DNA of 64,000 nt from Euglena gracilis (Eukaryota > Euglenida > Euglenophyceae > Euglenales). The stretch is taken from positions 38,906,654-38,970,653 of the forward strand of contig CP154957.1 of assembly GCA_039621445.1 (NCBI GenBank), written 5' to 3'. Positions 22,787-34,100 of the stretch are shown here, piece after piece. The position numbers and the translations under genes were made by a program. Below the pieces are notes generated by a model that ran no database searches, was not told the origin of the DNA, and saw nothing but the letters and a program-made list of their open reading frames with translations. Position 1 is the stretch's first letter; each line of letters begins with the position of its first letter.

Positions 22787-25700
22787 TCAGTGATATGGAA
22801 AGGGAAAATGGAAAATCAAAATGGAGGAGGTTTCAGAAAGCACTAGACTCGGTGATCCCTGGCCACGAGTTCTCTCCGCAATGTTTCCAATTGCCTTGTG
22901 GGCACTCGTCCACTCGCAATGGAAGACGCCATCCCTATCCGTACGCTGGTAGGAGTGCAGGCAGGGTTCGGCAACAGCCTGTCGGTGGGACGTTTTGAAA
23001 TGCATTATTCGCAGTGTGTGAAAGTCCTTCGGATGGTGGTTGATGCTGGACCAGAAAAACTTGCCACACGTTTGTGGAATTTGCGGGGTCGCTCACTCCA
23101 CCTCATTACCCCATTGGGGCAAAACGGCCCGAGAATCATGCATTTCGGTCATTCCTCCTTGCACCCTGCATCATTCTTGCACCTTCGGGGACAGGGTTTG
23201 GGTTTCACACAGCCGACCTGACCAGATGGGGGTTCAAACGCCAAAAACCAATACTCCGGAAGAAAAACATACCCCTGCGACACTGATTGGCAGTTCACTG
23301 GGGTGCCCCATCACAAGCAGTGATCCACTCCAGACAGGAAATTCTTCCCTTTGGCGCTTGCGCAGGAGGGGGGGGGGGCATCTCCCCCCTCCCCCGACGT
23401 TGGGGACGCCCCGACGTTGGGCAAGCCCCGACGTTGGGGACGGAGAAGCTGAAGTGGCTGCAAAAGATCGACCCACCGATCCCTGGGGGGCCTCCGAAGA
23501 AGTCCCGCTGGGCCTGCGTCAGGTTGGCGGGGAGGGAGCCCCGGCGATGGGCTCAGGCGGCCCAACCCGAGGATCAGTTTCAGGTGGACCCGAGGGAGTC
23601 GGACAGTCTTTGAGGTGCCAAACTTCTCCTGGGGCTTTGCACCCATCAAGCAACGCCCTCCAAATAGGTGTCTCGCTGGATATGCCGGTTCTCCCTCTCC
23701 CGCAGAGGACTCGGAAAAACTAAATGAGGTACAAAAATAAAAAAAATAAAAAAAGTAGAAATGGAAAAAATATTAACAATTGTTCTGTTGGCTCATATTG
23801 TTGACAAAAATGCAAATGAAAAAAAGCTGAAGGTTTCGGTGGCACAAACAAGTGTTGACAACGTCATATTTTGTGCTGGGTGAAAAAGAAAAAAAGCTGA
23901 CCGTAACGTAGATGGCGATGAGCAGGTATGACAGCATAGAAGGAAAGAGGTAGTGCCTGAAAACCCTTCAAAAAAAAAACGTGCCTGTTGTACCTCCCTG
24001 AAGGGGAATTTGAATGAATACCTGATCCGAAGGTTTGGGCCGTCTGAAACAGGAGTCGAAATATGCCAAAGCAGCCGATATGGCTGGAGCAGCGATACCA
24101 CTGACCACGGCCAGTTGGGTTTGCAGGCTTCGGCATGTCAGGGAAGGTGGATGAGCCCCCCCCCCCTCATAACAATGGTCCCCCAGGCTGTAACTGGCCC
24201 CAAATCCAGGTCAACCCGGGACATGAGATGCCGGGAATGTGTCCCCAAACCCTGCCTAAAGAAATCACAATAACCGATTTCAGGACATAAAATGTTGAGC
24301 TGGTCGTTCCAGCTTTTGACTCATTCCAAAAAAAAAAACACCAGAAAAAATATTCCATGCTCTGTGAAGGCATCCAGGTTGAACGATGGGGGGGAAAAGA
24401 ACCCTCCGCCACCCAACCACGGTGCAAAGCCCGGTCGAACCACCCGGCGCCACGCGGCGGTGCGGCTGTTCAGCATGCTGGAGAAGTAGGGGTCCACCAG
24501 CAGGTTGGGCAGTGCTGGGTTCTGCTGGAACCAGGCGCCTCTTTGCTAACACCCTGGGGCCCCATGGGTCGTCTGGAGGGACGGGTGGAGGGTAAACCCC
24601 CTTCGAAACACCCATTCTCATCAGTTCAAGCTGTCTTGAAACGTTACAGATTTTGGTGGAAAAAATATTCTGGTTTGCCTCAAAAAGAAAACATCTGAAA
24701 ATTTCCATTTCCCAATTGTTTTTTGGGTCCTTTTCACAAAAAACTATATTTTTCAGGTGGACCTGTGCCCAGACCCATGATGTCCCTGGGGGGGGGGGGT
24801 TGGCCCCAAAACCCCTGGGGCTGGGCTGTACAGGAATCCCCGAAACCCTGTGGGTGGTGGGTGGGGGGCAACCACCCCCACCCCCATCCTGGTGGGTGGG
24901 CCGCCGCCCCCCCCCCTCCACAACACCTTCCGGTACATCCCTGCTGGGGGGGGGGGGGTGCTCCAAATTAAAAAAAAAAAAGAAAAAAGAAAAAGGCCTG
25001 CCCGGAACGCCTTCTTGATGTCGTCCAGGAATGCGGCACGGATGATGCAGCCGCCCTTCCAGATCCGCGCGCACTCCGCGAGGTCGATGGGCCAGCCGAG
25101 CTCCTGCCCGGCGCTGCGGATGAGGTTCATCCCCTGCGCGTAGCTCACCACCTTGGAGCAGAACAGCGCCGCCCGCACGTCCGCCACGAACGCCGCCTTG
25201 TCCACCGCCGGCGTGGGGTCCGTGGGGCCCTTCAGGATGGGCCCAGAGGCTTCGGTAGCGGACTGGACCCCCGGCTGTGGGGGGCCAGAACTTGGGGAGG
25301 GGGGGGGACTGCAGAGAGAGGCTTCGGGGGGGGGGGGTGCAGAATTTTGGGTTTTTGGGTCAAAAATGAACCGTGCCCCCCTCCTTGTCCAAAACATGGG
25401 AACATCCAAGATTTCTCCATCGGCAAAGCACGTGCGCCAATGACACATAATTTTCAAAATCCCTGGACTCCAATGAAAAATGCTGAGCATTGTACATCAC
25501 GGTGTGCCTTGGACAAGGGGGGGGAAGGTATTCCCAACTCCGAGAACCTCGAAGACCCACAGTGCCACGCCACCCAAAACCACACCGGCCGGCGGGTCGG
25601 GCCTCCACCGAAGCCCTGGCTGGCCTCCGCGGCAACGCGCTCGTCCTTGCGGGCGGAAATGTAGCGGGCGTCGAGGGCGGCGGCCATGACGCAGGCCGGG

Positions 25701-28700
25701 GAGTTGCGCTCCGCAGCCTCCTGGATGGTCCAGCGGCCGGTGCCCTTCATCCCTGTCTTGTCCAGGATGTAGTCCACCAGCTCCCCCGGGGCCCCCTGGT
25801 CGTCCGCCTTCGTGAAGATGATCCCCAGGGCCAGGCCCCCTCCCCGGATGGGTCAGGGCCCCGGGGGGGGGGGGGGCTGCCGTGGGGAAACAAACACGTA
25901 TCCGCGAAATCGGCGGCGGGCCGGGGCTCTTCGGGAGGGGCTGGTGAGATTACCGTTTGCTGGCCCGGGGTGTGGGTTGGAGGGGGGGGACCCGGAGTGA
26001 GAATCTGCGGCTGCAGGATGGAGGCCAAGACAAATCGACAAAAAGAATTAGCCCCAGAGGAAAGAAAACGGGACGAGGGAATTTGCAGGGGCACCCCGCT
26101 GCGGGGGAGGCCTGCCTGTGATCTCGATCAAAAAGCTGGCGAGCTCGGTCTCGTTCCAAGAGATGAAGGTGGCCGCCAGCTCGGCATTCTCAGCCAGGGC
26201 AGGGCGAACCGCCTGGCATCCTCGCGGCGGCGCGTTGGTGAGGCGTGGGCAATGCAGCCAACCCCTGCACCTCACCAATCGTCCTGAGCCAAGACCTCCA
26301 CAGGTGGATTCTGGTTGATAGCAAATAACACTGCACTTTGAATTATGACGGCAAAAATGGCGAAATCGAAATCGCCTTCAAAACCACCGGAGCTGGATCT
26401 CGACCGGAAAACAAAATGCGATGATGCACCTGAGAAAACAGCCAAGAAAACCATCAATGATTTCTCTTGCAGTAACACAATTCCGAGAAATCAACCGTGA
26501 AGTTTTCAAAAAGACTTGGGTTGCAATAACTACCCCAACCCTGTGTGTCAAGCCCCCAAGCTGCTTCAGCAGGTCATAAGCATACCGTTGCTCAGTGACT
26601 CCCCGGGAGGAGGGGGGGGGTCACTTTCCACCTTCAAAAAAAACCAGACAGTCACCTTCCAAAACCAGTCACCCACTTCCAACTCCAGAGGGGGGGGTCG
26701 GTCACTTTGGTCACTCGGCCATAAATGGCTCAAAATCAATGGATTTTGTCCAAAACCCCCCAAGAAATTCTCCAGCGCCTTCGGTGCCGGGTGGCCACTT
26801 TCAGCCATTCCTGGCCCACCCTCCGGGGGGGGGGGGGTCTGGAGCCAAAAAAAACAGACAGTCACTCCGAAAAAAAAACCAGTCAATCACCCCCCTGTGT
26901 GCCTGTGGCTGTTTGTTTGGTGCCTTTTATCCCTTCTGCTATCCCTTTATCCTCCCTTCTTCAACCCCTTCTCCCCTTCTTCCCTTTTATCCCTTCTCTG
27001 GGGGGGGGACACACCCTCAGCAATGGTATGGTCATAGGTCTCCGCAATCATCTGCATATCGCCGTACTCAATACCATTGTGCACCATCTTCACGTAGTTC
27101 CCGCTGCCCACCGGCCCAATGTTGCTGTCAAGGGCACATTACTGGGGACTACACAGGAATTACTGGGGAATACACGCTGTGAATTACCTGTCTCATACTT
27201 TTGGACGGCAACCAACATATTCCGCTGCCCCCACAAAAAGTCCTGTGGTGAGGGGGGGGACTCCGCCGAGCTCCCCGGTGAGGGTAAGCAACCTCCCCAC
27301 CAACACTGCTGCTTTGAAGACGCTCTGCCCCGGTGCACAGCCAGGCACCCCTGGCCGAAGGTGCACGGGCCGTCGTCCACCTGGGCGGCGCACTTCGTGA
27401 TGATGGGCTCCATCAGCTCGTAGGCCCCGGGCTCCCCGCCGGGCATCAGCGACGGCCCCTTGCGGGCGCCCTCCTCCCCGCCGGAGATGCCCATCCCCAT
27501 GAACAGGGCCAGGCCGCCACTGTGTTCTCCGCCGGGGTAAGGTTCCTCGGGGTTCAGGCACTTCCCGAAATGGTCTCATTTGATCATCACTTGGTGATCC
27601 CCCGGGGGGTATTTTGTCCTCAGACTGGCACAAAATGCACTCCAACACATGGGGGGGGGGGGGGTCCAGCAGCTCACTCCCCTGAGGCGGGGATTACGGG
27701 TGAAGTGAATCCATAAGGTGAACATCAGAAGCAGCTGGTTGAAGGGGCTGCAGTGCCTGCAGTTTGGCTACGTGAAGGGAAGTTTAACACAGGCGTCCCC
27801 CGATGTCTGGGCCTACGCACGCATGGGGGAGGGGCTCCTAAGCAGGATTAACCAACAGCCTGTGCAGGATGCCCTTTGGGCGTAGCAGCTCCGCGCGCCG
27901 CTGGCTGTTGGGGAACCACTCGTTGCCGCCGTCCACAATGAGGTCGCCGGCCTCCAGGAACCCGCTGAGGTGCGCGATGGTGTCGTCCACCGGCTGACTG
28001 CAGCCCGGGGGGGGGGGGGGCTCCAGCCGCCCCCCATCACGTACGCAATCCCATTCGAAATGGAGTCTCTGTGCCCCCCGCCGTTTTCAGCAAAATTCTC
28101 ATTTGGCTTGCCAGAAACTTCCCAACCAATGAAGAAGCTTCTCGTGTGGTGACTGAATATCTCTGCGTGGAAAAACTGTACACTTTGATCCTGATTGTTC
28201 GGATTTGTTTTCTTAGAATATTGCTTGCCCAAAAGTGCAAACCTGTATGCATTGGGGTTGATCAGGGATTGGTGCTCATTCGTAGTTGAAGGGTCAAACC
28301 CTCATCCACAGTTGTGCGGAGTTATCCGTAGTTATCCGCAATTGCAAAGAAGCCTGTTCTGACTGCCAAGCACCTCTAGTCAGCCATGTCTGGCTGAGGA
28401 CATCCATCCAAGAAATGGCTGCAACCGATGGGAATAGCGAGACTGATCAAAATATCGTTTCCAAGGTGCCGAAAATTAATAAAAAATATTGTTTCCAAAG
28501 TGCCGAAAATTAAAAAAAACGTTACCAGTCCAGAAGCATCCAGAAATCGCCGCAAATGTCCAAAAAAAAAAAAGCAAAAGTGGCCGAAATCAAAAGTGTG
28601 TGTGCAGTCAAAAGTGGCCAAATAATGGTCAGAAATGACAAAAGCGGCCAGAAACAGCCAGAACAAGCCAAATGTGAGTGGGGGAAAAAATACGGCCAAA

Positions 28701-30716
28701 TAATGACCAGAAGTGGGATAAAAGTGGCGAAAGGAACCAGAGGTGGCCAAAAGTGACCAAAGTGGCCAAATGTGGTAAAAAGTGGTCCAAAAGGTGCCAA
28801 CGCGTTCAAAAGGCAGCAAGCAGCAGTCAAAACTGGCCACAGTGGCCGAAATTGGCCAAAAATAGGTGAGCGTCGTGCATTTATAGTTCATCCTCACTGG
28901 TCAAAAATTATGGCTTATCCGCTGTTGTCCGCAGTTATCCGAATTTCATCCGTATTTGGGGGTTTCGCGGCTTCTCCATAGTTACCGTCAGTTATCCATA
29001 GTTCTCTGTTTCAGGAGAGGCACCAGGGTGCAAGACCTAGTTGGTCTGTGCGACCCCGTGTGCGCATGCCAGTGGTGCAGGCCACCGGCTTGCCACGCGC
29101 CTCGTCCCCGCCCCGGCCTGGGCTGCCGGCCTGCACCAGGATGACGATGCGGCGGGGCCGCTTCAGCGCCTGGACGAAGTCCTTCGGGTCCTTGAAGCCG
29201 AGGAGGGGCAGGTTGCCCTCCCCCTTGGCCCGCTCCACCGTGTCGCCCGTGGGGCGTCACTCAAAACCCCTTAGGTTGATGGGGTCCAGTTTGGTGGGTT
29301 GGCCGACGGGGGGGGGGGGGTCAAGTCAAAGTCAAGGAAGTGGCCAATGTCAGACCCCCCAAGTGACCAGAAGTACCCCCAGGGGACCTGTTTTTAGCAA
29401 AATTGGGCAAAATGGCACTTTGACAATGGCGAACACAAAAAAAAATTGAATTTTGGTGGTCTTGAGGACGGAAAAAAACGGATGTTTTCAATTTTCTCCA
29501 CCAGGGGGGGGGGAGGTATAAATGGGGGGGGGGGGTCAGTGACCTTCTGTTCGGCGAGGGCCTGTTTTCAAGGCCCTTAAATTCACCTTGCAAATGTCAT
29601 TTGCAGCATACGTGGGATGATGAAATCATTTCTGAGTCAGCAAGCATAAGGAATGCCAAAACAAGGTGCCCAAAGAACGTTTTCTGACGATCCACTGAAC
29701 AACATTTTACACCTTCCACACTGCCAACAAGACAATGGGGGGCATGCACTATCCCGCTCTCGAAAAAAATTCACGCATTTTTGCACAAAAATGCGCAAAA
29801 AATGTGCATCCTTGGAAAAATGCACAAAAATATGCAATATCTGATTTAAAAAAAAGTGCAAAAATCACAGGGATAAACACACGTCACAAGCAGCAAAAGC
29901 AAGCCACTAATTGCCTGGCAGCAGGGGGGAGGGAATGTGCTTTGCATTGTTTCGCATTTTTGTGCACTTTTTTAAAAAAAATAAAAATGTGTAAAATGTG
30001 TACTTTTTGCCTATTTCCCCCCTTTTTTTTCAGCGGTTCACAATGCATTTTTTTCCTCATGATTTACCCATTCTTTTTTCGATTCCTTTGCCAATTTTTG
30101 CAGTTTTTGGCTTTTTTTTTGAAAGAGATTCTTGTTGTTGTTTTTTTTGAAACTGACATCAACCTCATATGATTCCATATGATTCTTCCAAATTTGGTGC
30201 CATTTTTGAGTGTTTTTTTGCATTCTCGTGAACATATTCCTGAGATTCGTGATTTAACTGATCTTCCCACATCTCCCTACAGTACCAGGAAAAAAGTGGC
30301 AAACCATATCTCCAAAAATTCCAGAGAAGGATTCAAAGAGATGTTTGGGCAATTGTTGCCGAATCATATGACGTCACACAGCGATTCCCTGACGACCTTT
30401 TGCTTTAGCGACAAATGCGTCACCACACTTCCAGACCAGCGTGATTTTTTATAACTGTAGGCAATTTTCATAATTTCATTCTGTAACCGCAGGCAATCCA
30501 GGCGTTCAATTCCAAGAAACCAGACGACAAATGGTCACGTGTGATGTACGGTCATTTTCCCCTTGATAATTTGGGGGTTCGTGAAGTGAGACCACAATCG
30601 TCCACCTTGCCCGGTGAGCGGTTGCAGACGGCAACGGTAAAGCCGTGCTCGGCCATGTTAAGGGCGAAGTTCTGCCCCATCACCGCCAGGCCATACAGAC
30701 CAACGTCGCACGACAT
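22787..30716 (-). CDS. gnd: 6-phosphogluconate dehydrogenase, decarboxylating (12 exons, complete)
   Basis: Oxidises 6-phosphogluconate with NADP+ to ribulose 5-phosphate and CO2 (pentose phosphate pathway). Exons: 30716-30598, 29242-29126, 27997-27866, 27498-27349, 27124-27015, 26220-26121, 25820-25622, 25238-25004, 24526-24439, 24118-24051, 23548-23489, 22956-22787; 1548 nt, in frame, 515 aa. Visible in order: dinucleotide-binding [23 protein letters not shown]; substrate-site [29 protein letters not shown] with the catalytic Lys; [53 protein letters not shown]; and HCEW near the C-terminus. The sequence resembles plant/green-type enzymes and shows no targeting presequence, so it is probably cytosolic. 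The start follows an orphan acceptor by 18 nt (trans-splicing). Only introns 4 and 5 are GT-AG; the other nine are nonconventional. The last exon extends about 30 residues past the usual end. Confidence 0.96.
22957..23488 (-). other. Nonconventional intron in 6PGD
   Basis: Begins CCCCAGGG and ends CCCTGCCTGC; CAG at +4, CTG at -8. Joins QRDFFGG to HSYQRTD, matching the conserved FGxHxYxR segment. Confidence 0.86.
24527..25003 (-). other. Nonconventional intron in 6PGD
   Basis: Begins GGGCAGGCC and ends GCCTGGTTCC; CAG at +4, CTG at -8. Joins IKKAF to [13 protein letters not shown], matching the family. Confidence 0.85.
25239..25621 (-). other. Nonconventional intron in 6PGD
   Basis: Begins AGCCAGGGCTTC and ends GAAGCCTCTGGGCCC on the minus strand; the ends are nearly perfect complements. 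CAG is at +4 and CTG at -8. Joins RVAAEA to ILKGPTD in frame. Confidence 0.85.
27499..27865 (-). other. Nonconventional intron in 6PGD (GGxGSGG-type loop)
   Basis: Begins GCACAGGC and ends CTGTTCAT. Removing it gives [14 protein letters not shown], the strongly conserved 6PGD substrate-binding motif. Confidence 0.85.
28310..29010. repeat. Degenerate AAAGTGGCCAAA and AGTTATCCG repeats in 6PGD intron 2
   Basis: Between the 6PGD exons 29242-29126 and 27997-27866 lie many imperfect copies of a roughly 10-12 bp unit like AAAGTGGCCAAA (28,580-28,865). They are flanked on both sides by AGTTATCCG-type units (28,318-28,345 and 28,916-29,005). A similar unit in inverted orientation (TTTGGCCACTTT) occurs at 45,885-46,060. 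Confidence 0.75.
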
Positions 30717-30737
30717 CGTCACAAAGAGGAAAGGCTG
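30717..30737 (-). promoter_or_regulatory. Probable spliced-leader acceptor and 18-nt leader of 6PGD
   Basis: On the minus strand a pyrimidine-containing CTCTGTGTGCACAG ends at 30735, then 18 nt lead to ATG at 30716. No 5' exon or donor upstream was found. In euglenids most mRNAs receive a short spliced leader at such a site. Confidence 0.5.
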
Positions 30738-31220
30738 TGCACACAGAGGAGTGTAGGCTGCCCACAGGGTACAAAGGTGGTCACGGGGCATGGACTGTAT
30801 TAATGTGTGCAAAAAAAGAAAACAAACCCTGGAGGCACAGAGAGGACTACCCCCTGCCTGAAATCATTGGCAAATCTGTTATCCATCGAGCAAAACAGAA
30901 AAAGGAGTAGACCTATAGAGGCTTCCCTATGGTGTGTTCTGCGACCTGCATAGTGATAAGATGGAGGACAGAGTGTGCGAGAGGACACGGCCCCCAACCA
31001 CGTTGAACAAAAACGACAAATTGTTTCCTTCAGCCTTCAGCCACAACCAGCAAATCTGAGTGTCTGCCCCACAGAGCTGAGCAAGGCAACCCCAAACAAG
31101 GCACAAGGCAGGAGCCCGGGCACACTGCGAAGGCACACATTCACTGCTGAACACATCACGTGACAGCGGACGCAGTGCGAGGGGCTGAGTGGGTGGTGCC
31201 AGGAGCGGTTTGGGAGGAAT
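30738..31220. other. Spacer between arylsulfotransferase stop and 6PGD
   Basis: About 0.48 kb with no open exon of convincing composition. It contains A-rich tracts and no long repeat. Confidence 0.4.
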
Positions 31221-34069
31221 TCAGATGCGTTGTGGCGAAAGGTTCCAGGCACGGGTGGCGGCACGCGGACCGGAGGACGTGCACCTGAAACTCCTGCGAG
31301 TCACCGTGGCAGCAGCCGGGCCAGCGGTGGGCAAACGAAACTGGGCTTGTATGCCATGTTCCACGAAAGACGAGTACTATCCACTTTTCTGTGCACTTCA
31401 TTGGGAGGGGATTACAACCACAGTGGCGAAACAGAAAACGTGTGGTGTGAAACGTGAACGAATGATTCGGAAGGGTAGCTGACGGAAAACAGAACAAAAA
31501 AGTCGAGAATGAAAATGTGTTTGCGTCTTTCAATCCGTTTGAAATACAACAAACATGCAATCAAAAACCCGACAAGGTTGCCCGAGGTTTATCTCTGCAG
31601 CATTGGTTCCGGCAGTGGTTGGGGACTGCCAAACTGCTGTTTCTGTGAAAACAAATGAAGCACACAATGGAGGGGGGGCTCTGGCCTTCCTGGTCAGCCC
31701 TCACTGTTTTCAACGGCAAACTGCAGCGGAAAGTCCCCCGCGTCCATGCATGGCAGCGCTGCGGAAGAGGCAAGTCCAGTGCTGTGCAGAAGCGCAATGA
31801 CCATTGGGGGAGCAAGGGATCCTGGTGAAGAAAGCCTGCCGGCCACAAATTTGGCACCCAATGGTTGAGGAAGCAGATGCCAGAAGAATCTGACCCAAAG
31901 CAAAAAGAAATGGGGAATGGGGAATTTCCACAGGGGCCATGCACTTTGATGATGGGACAAGAATAAAATCCGGAAAACCACAATTTAGATGAAAGCAGAT
32001 CATCAAGTGGCTTATGAAATTTTGAACTCCCAAATGGTGATTCTACGTGATTGGTGTTTCTGAGTTTTGGGTCATTTAATAAAATTGTGAGTGAAAGGAT
32101 ATTGGTTTTCATGTGCTTGTCTTTTGTGACGATTTTATTATTTCAAAAAATATGGTTATGGTTGTTGTTTTCTATGCCTGATCTGCCCGTATCTGCCTGA
32201 TGATGATGATGATATTTTGAACATATCTTTTTCTGCTTGCCGTTTTTCCTGTCACAGAAATCAAAACGCAAAAATGCTCTCTATTTCTGCCCATTTTCAA
32301 CAATGGATGGGACAATGGAACAATCGATGCAATTGGCTTTCCATTCCTTTCTCTGGCCATACCACAAACCTTACCCTTATCAGAGCTGCCCATCCATCAA
32401 TTGGTATTTGATAATTCTGATCATCTCAACTCCCCTGTGGTGCGAGCTGTAGCACTGGAGTCCTCTGCTGAAAGGAAAAAAAACAGAGCTCCGTGGCTGC
32501 ATACCTAGTGTTACGTTGGTGGGCTGCCAGTACCGCTCAAACACGACGTCCTGGCGCGCGAGGACCAGCCCCGTGGCAGTGAGAACGAACGCCGTGCCGG
32601 AGGTGGGGTGGATGGTGTAGTACGTGTTCCACACCTGCGCCGCCACGGCGCACGGGGCTGGGGGGTGGCAGCGCAGGTGCGTCGCCAGCAGCCAAATGAG
32701 CGGGTTGAGGTAGAAGCGCTCGACGCGGTAGTACATCCAGCCGTGCTTGGCCCCTGGGGAGGGCCAGGAGGTGCTCGGATCTGCGTGCAGGCCGCCAGGG
32801 CTTGCAGTCAGTATCAGGCCATTGCCTACCGACTCCCAGCGGGGGGAGGGGGCAACCAGTCAGTCGCTGAAAAGATCAGTCATTCGCCCGTGGCCATGGG
32901 TGTTTCGACAGTAACTTCCTGCTCCCCACCCCAAAAAAGGAACCCAGTTGCTTGAATTAGGTTTCGGCCAATCGGCTCAGGGGTTGCAAAAATATCGGTT
33001 CCAACAGACGTGCTGAGGAATTACGTTGGACCAAATGATCAAACAAAATAATGATTTGATCCGATGAAAGAAGGTGACCCACTTTTGGGACGTAAATGCA
33101 TGTCGTATCGCATCAGCAAAGAAGCGATGTGAACTCAGAAAATGGGCAAAATTTGTAAAAGAGAGTAGTATTGATTGCAAATGGCCGTCGACAATCAATT
33201 TTTTTCTGTGTTTTCTGGCGTTTTTCAGGGGCTGCTTCAATTGGATTTTGCTGCCAGGGGTTTGGGAGTTTAGGAGTATTTGGGGGGGTAAGGCACCAAC
33301 GTCGCCAAACAAAGCAGCCAACAAATATATCGCACATGTTGAGAAGGGGCAAAGCTTGAAGGTGCAGGTCAGAGAAAGCAAACACACAGCTGGAACGTGA
33401 AGGTTTGGCCCGAATGAATGCCAATGCTGGCTGCGGGGCGGGCAGCACACCGGGGGCGAAGTGCATCTCCCACACTTTCTGCTTGGTAGGGGTGACCTCC
33501 ACGATGGTAGCGTTGCCGGGCTGCACGGTGTTGAACTCAGAGAGGAAGCAGCCATAGCCGAGGGAGGCAAGGATGCTGCCGGTTGGGGTCCGCAGCACGC
33601 CGCCCATCGCTGGCTGGTAGTTTATCGCCAAGCACCGATAGGGTGGGGAATTACAATAGACACATTGCTGTTGCCATTTTATAAAATCAAAAGAAAAAGT
33701 AGTATATGAAGTTGTACATGAACATATGAAGACATACAAAAAAAAGTTGAGAAATGATTTCATTTATTCAGAAAATTATGAATTTTACAAATTTATCGAT
33801 TTTTTTTATAAACTGTATATTATATCAATTTTCTATCAATGTATAATATTCATTTACAATGGCGCATAAATATACATGCATACATACATACATACATACA
33901 CACATACATACATACATACATACATACATACATACATACATACATACATACATACATACATACATACATACATACATACATACATACATACATACATACA
34001 TACATACATACATACATACATACATACATACATACATACATACATACATACATACATACATACATACAT

Positions 34070-34100
<31 letters not shown>

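Noticed and set aside
28376-28897. Minus-strand frame of 173 codons with hydrophobic character
   Set aside because: It translates the degenerate AAAGTGGCC repeat in a 6PGD intron.
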